A stretch of DNA of 64,000 bases from Paenibacillus oenotherae. GTDB lineage: Bacteria; Bacillota; Bacilli; Paenibacillales; Paenibacillaceae. The notes under the pieces were generated by a model. The model saw nothing but the letters and a program-made list of their open reading frames with translations, had not been told where the DNA came from and made no database searches. A program made the translations under genes and the position numbers. The stretch covers positions 62,001 through 126,000 of the forward strand of contig NZ_JAHZIJ010000003.1 in the NCBI RefSeq assembly GCF_019443105.1. The letters are read 5' to 3'. Positions 35,467 through 44,086 of this stretch are shown here, piece by piece; position 1 is the first letter of the stretch, and every line of letters begins with the position of its first letter.

Positions 35467-35652
35467 TAAGAAGCCTGCGAATGTGCATGAATTTCGGCTG
35501 CAAGACGCTGTAGATGGTAACATTCCTGTGATCGTGCATGAATTTGAGGAAAAATCGGCCGATAAAGGGAAACGAAGGTGAAATACCTGCACGCTGGCAG
35601 GCATTTCACCTTCATGGGATCAGAAACGAGAAAAAAACTGCCGTTTCGCATG
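35467..35652 (+). repeat. Interspersed palindromic element, copy D (diverged)
   Basis: Same order of modules as the other copies, but several palindromes have decayed (for example GCCTGCGAATGTGCATGAATTTCGG). The GAAATACCTGC...GGCAGGCATTTC segment is well kept. It lies in the convergent gap between the lipase and the chemoreceptor. Confidence 0.75.
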
Positions 35653-35696
35653 TTTCGCCTGGCTTAGCTCACAGCACGCGAAGCTATAGAAGAGTT

Positions 35697-35713
35697 GCCC
35701 CACTCACTGGGGC
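35697..35713 (-). terminator. Weak terminator of the chemoreceptor gene
   Basis: GCCCC/GGGGC stem with a seven-base loop, followed on the minus strand by AACTCTTCT; 12 bases past the stop. Confidence 0.5.
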
Positions 35714-35724
35714 TGCTCCTGTAT

Positions 35725-37194
35725 CTATTCGTTCATCGCCTGCAGCCGCTTCGTCAGCGTCTCCAGTTGAACGGCGCTCTCGGCCACGGAGTTGATCTTG
35801 CTGTCCTGGGTTTCGAGTCCAGCGAGCATCTCCTGTACGGAGGCCATATTCTGCTCAGTGGAGGCGGCGATCTGCGACATCTCCTGCGCAACGGTGTGGC
35901 TGATGCTCTGAAGCTCGCGGACAAGCTCGGCCACAGCTTCGGACTGTGCCAGCACCTCTGTCGTATTGCCTGCAACATCACGGAAGACGCTGTCTACCGT
36001 ATTCGTCGCCTTCAGGCTGACTGCGGCGGCTTGCTGTCCAAGCGCCACCTGATCGGTTAACTCAAGCGTTCGTACACGGATATTCTCCACGATGGACGCA
36101 ATTTCTTCTGCGGCAAGACGTGACGTATCGGCCAGCTTGCGCACCTCGCCTGATACAACGGCGAAGCCCTTGCCATGCTCGCCTGCACGTGCAGCCTCAA
36201 TCGCGGCATTCAGCGCAAGCATGTTCGTCTGGTTGGAGATAGCTGTAATTTTGAGGACGATTTCGCTAATCTGCTCATTCTGGGTATTCAGCTCGTGCAT
36301 CCGTTCCGCCGTTGCCATAATAATATCGGCCACGCGAGATACCTCTTGAGACAGGATGCTCATCTCGCTGCTTCCGGAACCGGTCAGCTCTTGCGTTGAT
36401 TCTGACAGGCCGCGCAGTACAGTAGCATTCATCGACGCTTGCTTTACGTGGCTGTCCATCTGTTGAACAGCATCGCTAACATCGCTAATACTGCGGGTTT
36501 GCGTTTCAATGCTGACGGACATCTCAGAGAAAGAAGTCGTCATTTCTTTGGAGATCGCCCGGGTAGTCATCGTATGGCCGCTCAGCTCGGAGCTGAATTG
36601 CTCCAGTACTTGAGCCGAGGATTGAAGCTGCTCCAGCATATGCTCGGATTGTTCCTTGGCGACGATTGTCTCATCATGCTGAACCAGTACTTGATCCTGC
36701 AGCCGCTGCCCGAATATGGAGGCTGTCAGCATAGAGCCGGCCGTTAAGACGAAGAACAAATTAAAGGAGATCAGGCTGTCATCCTGAAAAGCGCCAAAAA
36801 TCTCTTCGCGATACTGGAACCAGAAAAAATTCGTGTACAGCAGCCCGAACAGGGAAGACAGCAGCATCGGCTTGTAGTTATTGTAGAGCGAGGCGACGCC
36901 GAGACTGACGTAAACCATCAGATAGGTCGTTAGAATCGGGCCGGTAGTGATGAGAACATAAGTAATGATGGCAATGCTGATGACAATAAAGTACATGAGG
37001 TAGTTGATCAGCCAACGCTTGTACATAAGGAGTGTCAGCACGCCCCCCGTTGCAACGCCTGCATAGATAAGGGCAAGTATGGAGTCTAGTCCCGTATCCG
37101 TTACGATGTCTCCTAATAGGCCAATGCCGAGGAAGCACCATACGAGTATGACGAGCAGCTTATTCCTTTTGTGCAAGATGTCTGTTTTGTTCAA
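35725..37194 (-). CDS. Methyl-accepting chemotaxis protein, membrane sensor without HAMP
   Basis: 489-residue chemoreceptor. N-terminal block of about six membrane segments (residues 12-170) replaces the usual periplasmic sensor; no HAMP is apparent. The cytoplasmic signalling domain has the hairpin tip [20 protein letters not shown] and flanking heptads with Gln/Glu methylation-type sites. Multi-pass sensors of this kind often respond to membrane or redox state. A small gene of unknown function lies 53 bases upstream and probably shares its transcript. Confidence 0.93.
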   Translation of the reverse strand: MNKTDILHKRNKLLVILVWCFLGIGLLGDIVTDTGLDSILALIYAGVATGGVLTLLMYKRWLINYLMYFIVISIAIITYVLITTGPILTTYLMVYVSLGVASLYNNYKPMLLSSLFGLLYTNFFWFQYREEIFGAFQDDSLISFNLFFVLTAGSMLTASIFGQRLQDQVLVQHDETIVAKEQSEHMLEQLQSSAQVLEQFSSELSGHTMTTRAISKEMTTSFSEMSVSIETQTRSISDVSDAVQQMDSHVKQASMNATVLRGLSESTQELTGSGSSEMSILSQEVSRVADIIMATAERMHELNTQNEQISEIVLKITAISNQTNMLALNAAIEAARAGEHGKGFAVVSGEVRKLADTSRLAAEEIASIVENIRVRTLELTDQVALGQQAAAVSLKATNTVDSVFRDVAGNTTEVLAQSEAVAELVRELQSISHTVAQEMSQIAASTEQNMASVQEMLAGLETQDSKINSVAESAVQLETLTKRLQAMNE

Positions 37195-37247
37195 AATAAT
37201 CTTCCCCCTAACCGAATGTTCATACGCGAATCACACTAGCTATGAGA

Positions 37248-37550
37248 TCAGAAGCCTGTTAGTTCACCATCTCCCCGTATTGCAGCGGCATGATGTGCAA
37301 CATTCGGATGCAAGTAACCGATGCCTTCAAATTGTTGACCGCTTGCCGTCTTGCCTGTCAAAGCGACACGAATATTGTCACGTTCATGAAAAGCTTGCAG
37401 CAGCTCCAATTGTGTCATTCCGTCAACCTCGATATACCAGAGCCGATAGCCTGTATCTGTCACAACGACGAGCCCGGCAGATGTGTATTGCAGTCTCGTT
37501 GTTTGATCGTCATAAGTGATAGACAGAGATTCCAACTGATACGTGTCCAA
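37248..37550 (-). CDS. Small protein of unknown function upstream of the chemoreceptor
   Basis: 100 residues, not recognised. Predicted all-beta N-terminal half (L-S-I-T-Y-D-D, L-V-V-V-T-D-T-G-Y-R-L-W-Y-I) and a short helical middle (L-L-Q-A-F-H-E-R-D), ending in H-P-N-V-A-H-H-A-A. TTG start at 37550 is supported by AGGAGG nine bases upstream, and a good promoter lies 65 bases further up. Co-directional with the chemoreceptor gene, which suggests a role in the same signalling path, but this is weak inference. Confidence 0.7.
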   Translation of the reverse strand: MDTYQLESLSITYDDQTTRLQYTSAGLVVVTDTGYRLWYIEVDGMTQLELLQAFHERDNIRVALTGKTASGQQFEGIGYLHPNVAHHAAAIRGDGELTGF

Positions 37551-37614
37551 GACTTAGTGCCTCCTTCTTAAGACCTTTCAGGCGAGAAAATTGTCGAACT
37601 GAAGTCCTGTCTAG

Positions 37615-37643
37615 ATTGTAATGTCGGAATGCGAATTTTGCAA
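37615..37643 (-). promoter_or_regulatory. Sigma-A promoter of the small gene/chemoreceptor unit
   Basis: On the minus strand TTGCAA (37643-37638), 17-base spacer, TACAAT (37620-37615). Confidence 0.7.
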
Positions 37644-37689
37644 CAATTTACAGTGTTTTTTTGTTAGCTGGTATCAGGGGGGGGGGAGA

Positions 37690-37745
37690 GGGGTGGAAAA
37701 AGAGAAACCGGCTCATGCCCCTCTATCCAACAAGGTCATGAACCG
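37690..37745 (-). terminator. Terminator of the ECF/ABC operon
   Basis: On the minus strand CCGGTTCATG pairs with CATGAGCCGG, followed by TTTCTCTTTTT. The stem starts at the end of the last gene. Confidence 0.75.
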
Positions 37746-38614
37746 GTGTCTAAAAGTTCTGCGGAGCGGCTTCTGCAGCGTATGAAATAAGCATCCTCAA
37801 GCGTAGTCAGCTGCCGGGTGAACTGCGGAGCGGGCGGCTCGTTGCCGAGAAGCCGCACGTTGCAATGCTGCTCATCTGTCCGCATGTGCAGTACATGAGC
37901 CGGATCAAGATGATGGTAATGGACGGCGTCTATCTCTCCCTCCCATACGCCAAGCGGCAGATCGCTGATCCATTCCTCAAGTGTGCCGTGGAATTGCGCC
38001 TCTCCTTCGTCCAGCCATAATACTCTGTCGGACCAGGCCTCCCATTCATTCAGCTCATGAGTGGAGACGACGATCGTCCGATTGCGGGAATGTGCAGCCA
38101 CGAAACGGATGAAACGGAGCCGTTCCAGCGAATCCAGCGCATTAAGCGGCTCATCCAGAAAAATATACGGCGGTGATCCGATCCACGCCTGTGCAAGGGC
38201 GATACGCTGCCGTATCCCTTGCGGCAGGGTCTTGATCCTGCGATTCCGGAAGGGCATAAGATGGAAGGATTCCATCAGTCGGTCAAGCTCGCCGGGAGCG
38301 GCTCCTCCCTTGAGCTCTGCGAGATAATAGAGCAGCTTCTCCGTCTTCATCTCTTCATACAGCTCAATGCCGGTCGGGACGAAGCCGATCTGCGAGCGAA
38401 TGTATGGCAGGTCGCGGTCTGCCGTCAGGCCGTTGTAGCAGATATCCCCTTCATTGGGGAATTGGGCGGTGGCCAGGAGCTGAAGCAAGGAGGATTTGCC
38501 TGCTCCATTGCGCCCGACCAGCAGGGTGATGCCTGGCTTGATAGCCAGTCTTGGAATGCGCAGGCGGAAGTCAGCCCGTTTGCGATTCCATATGAGCTGA
38601 TGCAGTTCCAGCAT
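37736..38614 (-). CDS. ABC transporter ATP-binding protein (last gene of the ECF module)
   Basis: 292 residues from ATG 38614, preferred because AGGAGG is ten bases away, whereas the ATG at 38623 abuts it. Walker A V-G-R-N-G-A-G-K-S-S, Q-loop F-V-P-T-G, Walker B Y-I-F-L-D-E-P and the switch His (S-T-H-E-L) are intact. The signature motif is degenerate: T-L-P-Q-G-I-R-Q-R instead of LSGGQ. The C-terminal ~80 residues form an accessory domain. It follows the six-segment membrane protein by 43 bases, which could be its permease partner. Confidence 0.9.
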   Translation of the reverse strand: MLELHQLIWNRKRADFRLRIPRLAIKPGITLLVGRNGAGKSSLLQLLATAQFPNEGDICYNGLTADRDLPYIRSQIGFVPTGIELYEEMKTEKLLYYLAELKGGAAPGELDRLMESFHLMPFRNRRIKTLPQGIRQRIALAQAWIGSPPYIFLDEPLNALDSLERLRFIRFVAAHSRNRTIVVSTHELNEWEAWSDRVLWLDEGEAQFHGTLEEWISDLPLGVWEGEIDAVHYHHLDPAHVLHMRTDEQHCNVRLLGNEPPAPQFTRQLTTLEDAYFIRCRSRSAELLDTGS

Positions 38615-38657
38615 GGATGTCATGCCTCCTCTTCTCGTAATTGCAGTGGGCAGCTTG

Positions 38658-39476
38658 CTAGGGCAGCAGCTTGATTCCGAAGCTTCTGCGGCAGGCAAGT
38701 GCGAGAAGCAGAAGTCCCGCAGCCAGCGCTGTTCCTTGCATGGAGATCCAGTTCCGGTGATCCGCCAGATTGCTTATCGGGGAATCAACCTGTGTGATGC
38801 TCAGCCAGCCGATCCATAGAATGACCGCGCAGAAGAAAGCAGACTTGAAGCCTTTCCACATCAGCACATAAGCAGTTACGCCGCTCAGAAGCAGCAGGAG
38901 CGACAGCCATTGGAGCATGAACGGGAGAAGAGGAAAGGCTTCGACCTTTGCATCCATATAGATAGAGCCCGCAATGCCGAACAGCAGATTGAGGCCGATG
39001 ACAATCATCATCCGCACGATAAGGAGCAGCGCGGGAGGATACGGCGTGATACTTTCGATTATGCGCATTTCCTTGTTCCACGTCCGGAAGCTGTAGGCAA
39101 GGGAAGCCAGCAGCAGGGCAGGCAGCACGAAGGTAAAGGTATTTCCAACCGTAGTGTGGGAAATTTGGCCTTCGGTCGGCAGCATGTAGAGCAGCATGCC
39201 GAATACGAACAAGCTTGCGAGCCAGTACATTCTGGAATACGAGGACAGCTGTGAGCGCATAAGCCGAATGAGGGAAGGCCGACGGGAGCGGACGGATTCT
39301 CTTCTTGTGAAACGTTCCGCCTCTGCCGACTCCTTCAAGGTGTCGAAGGCTGGCTGAAGCGCTTTGATCAGCATGTTCGTATCGATAGAGGATACAGGCT
39401 TGATCATCATTTGCGACAACGGCTGGCGAAGCTCATCCTCGAGCTCTTTAATTTCATTGTCTTTTGGCGCGCTCAT
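38658..39476 (-). CDS. Six-segment membrane protein with cytoplasmic N-terminus; possible permease or anti-sigma
   Basis: 272 residues. The first ~85 are hydrophilic and charged (E-L-E-D-E-L-R-Q-P-L, a Ser/Arg-rich end), then about six membrane segments fill 85-265. No zinc-anti-sigma HxxxCxxC motif. Start ATG lies inside the sigma gene (23-base overlap) with GGGAGG eight bases before it, so the two are translationally coupled, the usual position of an anti-sigma factor. The next gene is an ABC ATPase, so it may be the transport subunit. It could do both, transport linked to sigma control; neither is proven. Confidence 0.82.
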   Translation of the reverse strand: MSAPKDNEIKELEDELRQPLSQMMIKPVSSIDTNMLIKALQPAFDTLKESAEAERFTRRESVRSRRPSLIRLMRSQLSSYSRMYWLASLFVFGMLLYMLPTEGQISHTTVGNTFTFVLPALLLASLAYSFRTWNKEMRIIESITPYPPALLLIVRMMIVIGLNLLFGIAGSIYMDAKVEAFPLLPFMLQWLSLLLLLSGVTAYVLMWKGFKSAFFCAVILWIGWLSITQVDSPISNLADHRNWISMQGTALAAGLLLLALACRRSFGIKLLP

Positions 39477-40047
39477 ACCGGTTGCCTCCCTTGTTCTCCT
39501 TCATCTCTGTTTGCTCAGGACGAAGACGTGATTTTAATTTGCGTAAACCGTTATATAAATGGGTTTTGACCGAGCCTAGCGGCAGGCTGAGAATATCGGC
39601 AATATCCTGCAGCTTCAGATCCTGATAGAAGCGCAGCGTAATAATCTCTTTCTGAACCTCAGGCAGTGAATCCAGCGATTGCTGCATTTCCTTCCGCGTC
39701 TCCTGCCGCTCGGCGAGCTCCACAACGGAAGGGCTTGCATCCCGCTGCTCCGGCGGCTCCTCGTATGGGAAACGGTCGGTTCGATACTGAGCGCTCTTCC
39801 AGTAGTCGCGGCACATGTTAAGGGCTACCCGATACAGCCAGGCCTGGACGTTGTCGGGCGCCGCCTTGCGCTGCAGCTGCTTGATCAGCCGAAGAAAGGT
39901 CTCCTGGACGAAGTCCTCGGCTTTGCCCGCATCATTCAGCTGGCGCTGCAGAAACCCGGATAATGGCGCATGATAGCGGTGGATCAGCGCTTCGAAGCAT
40001 GCCTGATCGCCAGCGGCCATTCCCTGCAGCAATTCATCATCTGTCAC
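39454..40047 (-). CDS. ECF-type RNA polymerase sigma factor
   Basis: 197-residue sigma factor with only regions 2 and 4. Region 2 contains D-F-V-Q-E-T-F-L-R-L and region 4 L-P-E-V-Q-K-E-I-I-T-L-R-F-Y...L-S-L-P-L-G-S-V-K-T-H-L-Y. A ~20-residue hydrophilic C-terminal tail follows. GTG/ATG context: the start is six bases after the permease stop, so it is within the operon. A promoter with ECF features precedes the first gene of the operon (43194-43221), suggesting autoregulation. Confidence 0.93.
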   Translation of the reverse strand: MTDDELLQGMAAGDQACFEALIHRYHAPLSGFLQRQLNDAGKAEDFVQETFLRLIKQLQRKAAPDNVQAWLYRVALNMCRDYWKSAQYRTDRFPYEEPPEQRDASPSVVELAERQETRKEMQQSLDSLPEVQKEIITLRFYQDLKLQDIADILSLPLGSVKTHLYNGLRKLKSRLRPEQTEMKENKGGNRYERAKRQ

Positions 40048-40053
40048 GTCGTA

Positions 40054-42297
40054 TCACCTGCCCTTCTCTTCATTCCACACGTTCAGCCAATTCTGCCAAT
40101 TGATTGCGGGGTATTGATACTGTTGATTGCCCCTGTAATTAACGATGAGGCCTCCATGTTCGTTGAAGTCCTCTATATACAGTCCTTGGTCGAGGAAGCG
40201 TTTCAGCACTCTTTTGACCAGCTCGCCGTTGCCTTCCATATAGGCTTCCTTGATCTTGTTGGACAGTGGTTCTCCCAAGGCGAACCATCCGTAGATAATG
40301 GAATCACGGGCCAACTGCTCACGAGGAAGTCCATCCAGATGCTCCAGCGACAAAATAAGCGCGCGGATCTCCTGAATCATGGAATAATCTTCATTGGGGT
40401 CCTTATAATCCTCCCAATTATTCACATGCTGGTGCATATTAACAAGGTCGCCAAAGATCAATTTGCCCATTACCCGCTGCAGCTGATCAAAGCCAAATCC
40501 TTGATACTTGGTTGCGCTAATATAGATCGTATTTCCGTTGGCATAGCTTTGGCCCGTGTTCACCGAGTTCCAGATCAGCTGGTTCATCGGAAAATAAACA
40601 ATCTGCCGGATGGCATCAAGCGGCTCGCCCAGCCATGCTTCATAATAGCTGCGCTTTCGCTTCAGCTCCTGCAGAAACGCCCTGCTCTCCTCCACATTGC
40701 CGGCTGTCGTAACAATAGTAACCGGTTCACCCTCGATACGGACCGTGCGGAAATCCCCGCCGATCAGCTCAGGAGCTTCAGCCGCATGCCGGGCAAAATG
40801 CCTCCTCTGGGGCGTATCATCAGGCGCCGCAGGAAGAGAGGAATAGATCGGGCCATGGAACCCACTTACTGTCAATTCAAAGTCTGCACGCAAGTAGCGG
40901 ATTATATCCCCTCTGGGCAGCAAATTGAGATTATCGCTGTAAAGTCCGCTGCCGCCAGGCAGCGGGAACCAGCCGAAATGGCCAGGCAGAAAAACATTAT
41001 GGCCGACTGCGAATGCCGCATAGCTCTCGGAGCTGTAATTCGGCATCCATCTATTAATTGTACCGCTATAGCCAATCGCAATGGAATGCTGGTCGCCTGC
41101 CGTATCAAGCAGCCTTGCCTGCTCGAAGGAAATAAACGGGCCATCCTGCTGCCAAGGGATATCGGCGCCATCCAGCTTGAAGGAATGAACCTTCAGCAGC
41201 GGGTCCAGCAGGAAGGAGACAAAGCCTTCCTTGTGCGGCTTCACTTCTTCGATCATAGGAGCGGATGGAATCAATCGGCCGTCCTTGTCTGTAGGCAATA
41301 AGATATCAGCGGTCATCTCAAGCCGATCGTCAGGATGCCGCATCACATCCAGCTTCATGCTGTCAATGCGGAAGGTATAGGGCTCATGCGGCAGCATGAC
41401 GGCGGTCTGCGGCGGCGCGGCGGCGCGCATGGCATCCAGCTGCCCATACCTGTCCTTCCACAACATGCCGTAAGGGATATACGAGATGCCTGACAGGAGC
41501 AGGGCTGCCAACATAATGATGGCGGGCATCGCCGGCCTGCGCACAGGTCTGACCCGGGCGACCAGCGCAGCAGTCGCGGTCAGCATGAACAAGCTGAACA
41601 GGGCCACGAACGGTAGTAACAGCTTATACTCCAAAGAATTTAACCCGTAGAACCAGCCTTCATTCGTCATTAACGATGAGTTGCTGATGAGATGGTTAAA
41701 GCTAAAAGCTTTAAGCGGATGCCATTGGAAGCTGCTCGCCAGAAAAATAGGCACAAACAGGGAGCCGAACATCCAGCCGCAGAACGCGATCGGCAATGAG
41801 AACCTGAGCGGCATCAGCGCTCCCAATATAAGTCCGAGCGCTACGGCCGCTGCGAACGACATTTCGTACAGCATACTGAAGAACAGAACCGGCTTCATCG
41901 CTGAAGACCAGGGAAGCCCATGCTGCCAGACCAATATAAGGTAGGCTGCTTGAGCGGCCACGGTGAACAGGCTGCTGTACAGAAATCCGGCGATCCATTT
42001 GCTCGCGATAATAACGCCATTCGGAACCGGCAGGCTAAGGCTCCACTCGTAGATACTGCTTAGCGTATCGCGGCGAATGAGCAGTACGCCGAGCAGAATA
42101 GGCACGGCCATCGCAAACAGCATAATCATCGCATGAGCATCGACCGCATACAGGTTAATGTCGCCTGAGGCGTAGGAATCGGAGCTTGACCCTTCCAGCA
42201 GCATCCAGCCGAACGCGGGAAGGGGGAGGAGCAGCGGCCAGCGAAGCTTGGCCAGCAGTCTGAGCTCCAGTATTATTTGCAGCAGCAGAATCCTCAT
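40054..42297 (-). CDS. ABC-2-type permease fused to a degenerate M1-aminopeptidase-like ectodomain
   Basis: 747 residues. Residues 1-277 contain about seven hydrophobic segments in ABC-2 permease order. From ~280 a large extracytoplasmic region begins: a beta-rich part (V-M-L-P-H-E-P-Y-T-F...) and a helical end (520-747) with the spacing of M1 metallopeptidases (Y-Y-E-A-W-L-G, G-N-T-I-Y-I-S). Where the zinc motif HExxH should stand, the sequence reads R-V-M-G-K-L-I-F-G-D-L, so it cannot be a working M1 peptidase. Overlaps the upstream ATPase gene by four bases, making a clear ATPase/permease pair. A binding or sensing role of the ectodomain is inferred. Confidence 0.87.
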   Translation of the reverse strand: MRILLLQIILELRLLAKLRWPLLLPLPAFGWMLLEGSSSDSYASGDINLYAVDAHAMIMLFAMAVPILLGVLLIRRDTLSSIYEWSLSLPVPNGVIIASKWIAGFLYSSLFTVAAQAAYLILVWQHGLPWSSAMKPVLFFSMLYEMSFAAAVALGLILGALMPLRFSLPIAFCGWMFGSLFVPIFLASSFQWHPLKAFSFNHLISNSSLMTNEGWFYGLNSLEYKLLLPFVALFSLFMLTATAALVARVRPVRRPAMPAIIMLAALLLSGISYIPYGMLWKDRYGQLDAMRAAAPPQTAVMLPHEPYTFRIDSMKLDVMRHPDDRLEMTADILLPTDKDGRLIPSAPMIEEVKPHKEGFVSFLLDPLLKVHSFKLDGADIPWQQDGPFISFEQARLLDTAGDQHSIAIGYSGTINRWMPNYSSESYAAFAVGHNVFLPGHFGWFPLPGGSGLYSDNLNLLPRGDIIRYLRADFELTVSGFHGPIYSSLPAAPDDTPQRRHFARHAAEAPELIGGDFRTVRIEGEPVTIVTTAGNVEESRAFLQELKRKRSYYEAWLGEPLDAIRQIVYFPMNQLIWNSVNTGQSYANGNTIYISATKYQGFGFDQLQRVMGKLIFGDLVNMHQHVNNWEDYKDPNEDYSMIQEIRALILSLEHLDGLPREQLARDSIIYGWFALGEPLSNKIKEAYMEGNGELVKRVLKRFLDQGLYIEDFNEHGGLIVNYRGNQQYQYPAINWQNWLNVWNEEKGR

Positions 42298-43169
42298 CGC
42301 CCGTTCACATCCGGCAAGCTGCCGATCAGCGCCAGGTAGCCATCCTCCATAGAAGGCACGGCGGCTGCGGCGTACGGACTGGGCGGTTCATCGGCGATTA
42401 CTCTGCATAGGACGCCATCGGCTGTCTTGCGTGCTGCCAGCAGCCGCTCCTGTGCGATGGCTTGCCATTCATGATGGGATGCCTCCCACTCCCAGAGCCT
42501 TCCTTCGGCAAAATGAGCGAGGCCCGCGAGCCGTCCCTTATAATGAAGCTTTCCGTTTCCAAGGACGATGACATTGCCGCAGCTGGACTCTACATCGCTC
42601 AGCACATGAGTGGACAGCAGCACGACACTGGATAGCGCCAGCTCTGCTAATACATTGCGCAGTCTTACCCGTTCTTCCGGGTCCAGTCCGGTCGTCGGCT
42701 CGTCCACGATAACAACAACCGGACTGCCGAGCAGCGCTTGCGCGATGCCGAGGCGCTTGACCATGCCGCTGGAATAAGTGCGTGCAGGGCGGTCGGCTCT
42801 CGCGGTCAAATGAACGGTATGAAGGAGGCGCTCTACCTCGGCATCCTGCTCCTTGCGCGTTCCGATGCCTTTGAGCTTGGCGACATGGCGGAGCCATTCG
42901 CGTGCCGTCAGCTGCGGGTACATCTGGAAGTTCTGCGGGACGTAGCCGATCTGCAGGCGGACATTGCTGCCGCTGCGCACAGACAGGCCGTTGATCACAG
43001 CGTCTCCCGTCGAAGGGGCCAGCAGGCCGGCCAGCAGCCGCATCAAGGTGGATTTGCCGGCTCCATTGGGACCGAGCAGACCGTACATGCCTTGATTGAG
43101 CTGCAGGGATAGTGGCTCAAGCGCCCATATGCCTCTATATTTCTTACCTAAATGGGTAGCGGATAGCAT
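42294..43169 (-). CDS. ABC transporter ATP-binding protein (first gene of the ECF module)
   Basis: 291 residues. Walker A L-G-P-N-G-A-G-K-S-T, Q-loop Y-V-P-Q-N, signature Y-S-S-G-M-V-K-R, Walker B V-V-I-V-D-E-P and switch His in L-S-T-H-V are all present; similar to ATPases of antibiotic/lantibiotic-type exporters. The C-terminal ~80 residues are an extra domain. ATG has AGGAGGAG ten bases upstream. First gene of the minus-strand operon; its stop overlaps the permease start. Preceded by ECF-type and sigma-A-type promoters. Confidence 0.92.
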   Translation of the reverse strand: MLSATHLGKKYRGIWALEPLSLQLNQGMYGLLGPNGAGKSTLMRLLAGLLAPSTGDAVINGLSVRSGSNVRLQIGYVPQNFQMYPQLTAREWLRHVAKLKGIGTRKEQDAEVERLLHTVHLTARADRPARTYSSGMVKRLGIAQALLGSPVVVIVDEPTTGLDPEERVRLRNVLAELALSSVVLLSTHVLSDVESSCGNVIVLGNGKLHYKGRLAGLAHFAEGRLWEWEASHHEWQAIAQERLLAARKTADGVLCRVIADEPPSPYAAAAVPSMEDGYLALIGSLPDVNGR

Positions 43170-43193
43170 GGATGTTTCTCCTCCTGATGCAAT

Positions 43194-43221
43194 GACGATA
43201 CGGTTATGAAAAAAGTTTTAA
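43194..43221 (-). promoter_or_regulatory. ECF-type promoter of the sigma/ABC operon
   Basis: On the minus strand TTAAAAC (43221-43215), a T-rich 17-base spacer and CGTC (43197-43194), matching the AAC-N16/17-CGTC layout of Bacillus ECF promoters. The expected start site falls immediately upstream of the AGGAGGAG ribosome site. Confidence 0.6.
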
Positions 43222-43307
43222 CAAAGCTTTAGAAAGAGGCTAGACAAGAACACTGGAATGGTACAAACTAGTATTGATTAGGGGTTCACGGAATTAACTT
43301 CCAATCC

Positions 43308-43334
43308 ATTATATCAAAAAAGCATCCTTGTCAA
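43308..43334 (-). promoter_or_regulatory. Possible sigma-A promoter of the same operon
   Basis: On the minus strand TTGACA (43334-43329), a 15-base spacer and TATAAT (43313-43308). Boxes are perfect, but the spacer is short. Confidence 0.5.
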
Positions 43335-43348
43335 AGAAGGGGAATTTT

Positions 43349-44086
43349 GTGAGTAACTCCGATAGAACGGATCTATGCGTTGAGCCGCTCGGCGACAGAG
43401 CGCTAGTAGTGCGTCTTGGGGATTGCAAGGCGCCCGCAGACCCGCAAATGATGGCTGATACAGCCGAGCTGCTGCGGATAGTTGGGCCGGAATGGATGGA
43501 GGATGCAGTGTCTGCTTATGACACCGTGACAATCGTTTATGATCCTGTCAAAGTGTTGGCATCGATGTCAGAAGCGGAGCGTTCGCTGCGTTTGCCTTAC
43601 GAGCAAACGATTGCGCAAGTAGAGAGCTTGCTGCATCGGGAACATAAGCATGCTGCGGGCAGGCCGCGGCTGATCGATATCCCTGTATGCTACGGCGGCG
43701 CCTATGGGCCGGATTTGCAGGAAGCTGCAGAACGCGCGGAGCTGAGCGTCCAATCGTTCGTAGAGCTTCATGCCTCTCCCGAATATACAGTGGCTATGAT
43801 CGGTTTTATGCCCGGGTTTCCGTACCTGACCGGGCTTCCGCGGGAGCTGAGCCAGCCCCGCAAAGCATCGCCGCGCAGCCGCGTTCCGGCAGGATCGGTC
43901 GGCATTGCAGGCGGGCAGACGGGGATTTATCCCTTCTCTTCTCCGGGCGGATGGCAGCTGATCGGCAGAACGCCGATGGAGTTGTTCCGTTCGGCGGAGG
44001 AAGAGCCGTCCCTGCTTCGGGCAGGAGACCGTATTCGTTTCGTACCGATAGGCAAACAGCAAATGGAAGCATGGGGAGATCGATAA
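43349..44086 (+). CDS. pxpB: 5-oxoprolinase subunit B (KipI-like)
   Basis: 245 residues from GTG 43349 (AAGGGG six bases before). KipI/PxpB fold: L-G-D-R-A-L-V-V-R-L-G at the start and the signature G-F-M-P-G-F-P-Y-L-T-G-L-P followed by R-V-P-A-G-S-V-G-I-A-G-G-Q-T-G-I-Y-P. With PxpC and PxpA it forms the bacterial ATP-dependent 5-oxoprolinase that turns 5-oxoproline into glutamate. The Bacillus homologue KipI also inhibits the sporulation kinase KinA. Its stop overlaps the pxpC start. All three subunits occur together here in the order B-C-A. Confidence 0.93.
   Translation: MSNSDRTDLCVEPLGDRALVVRLGDCKAPADPQMMADTAELLRIVGPEWMEDAVSAYDTVTIVYDPVKVLASMSEAERSLRLPYEQTIAQVESLLHREHKHAAGRPRLIDIPVCYGGAYGPDLQEAAERAELSVQSFVELHASPEYTVAMIGFMPGFPYLTGLPRELSQPRKASPRSRVPAGSVGIAGGQTGIYPFSSPGGWQLIGRTPMELFRSAEEEPSLLRAGDRIRFVPIGKQQMEAWGDR

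Noticed and set aside
39970-41301. Long plus-strand frame (443 codons) opposite the permease/sigma genes
   Set aside because: It is the antisense of well-supported genes with intact motifs and lacks a ribosome site; high G+C at third positions explains its openness.
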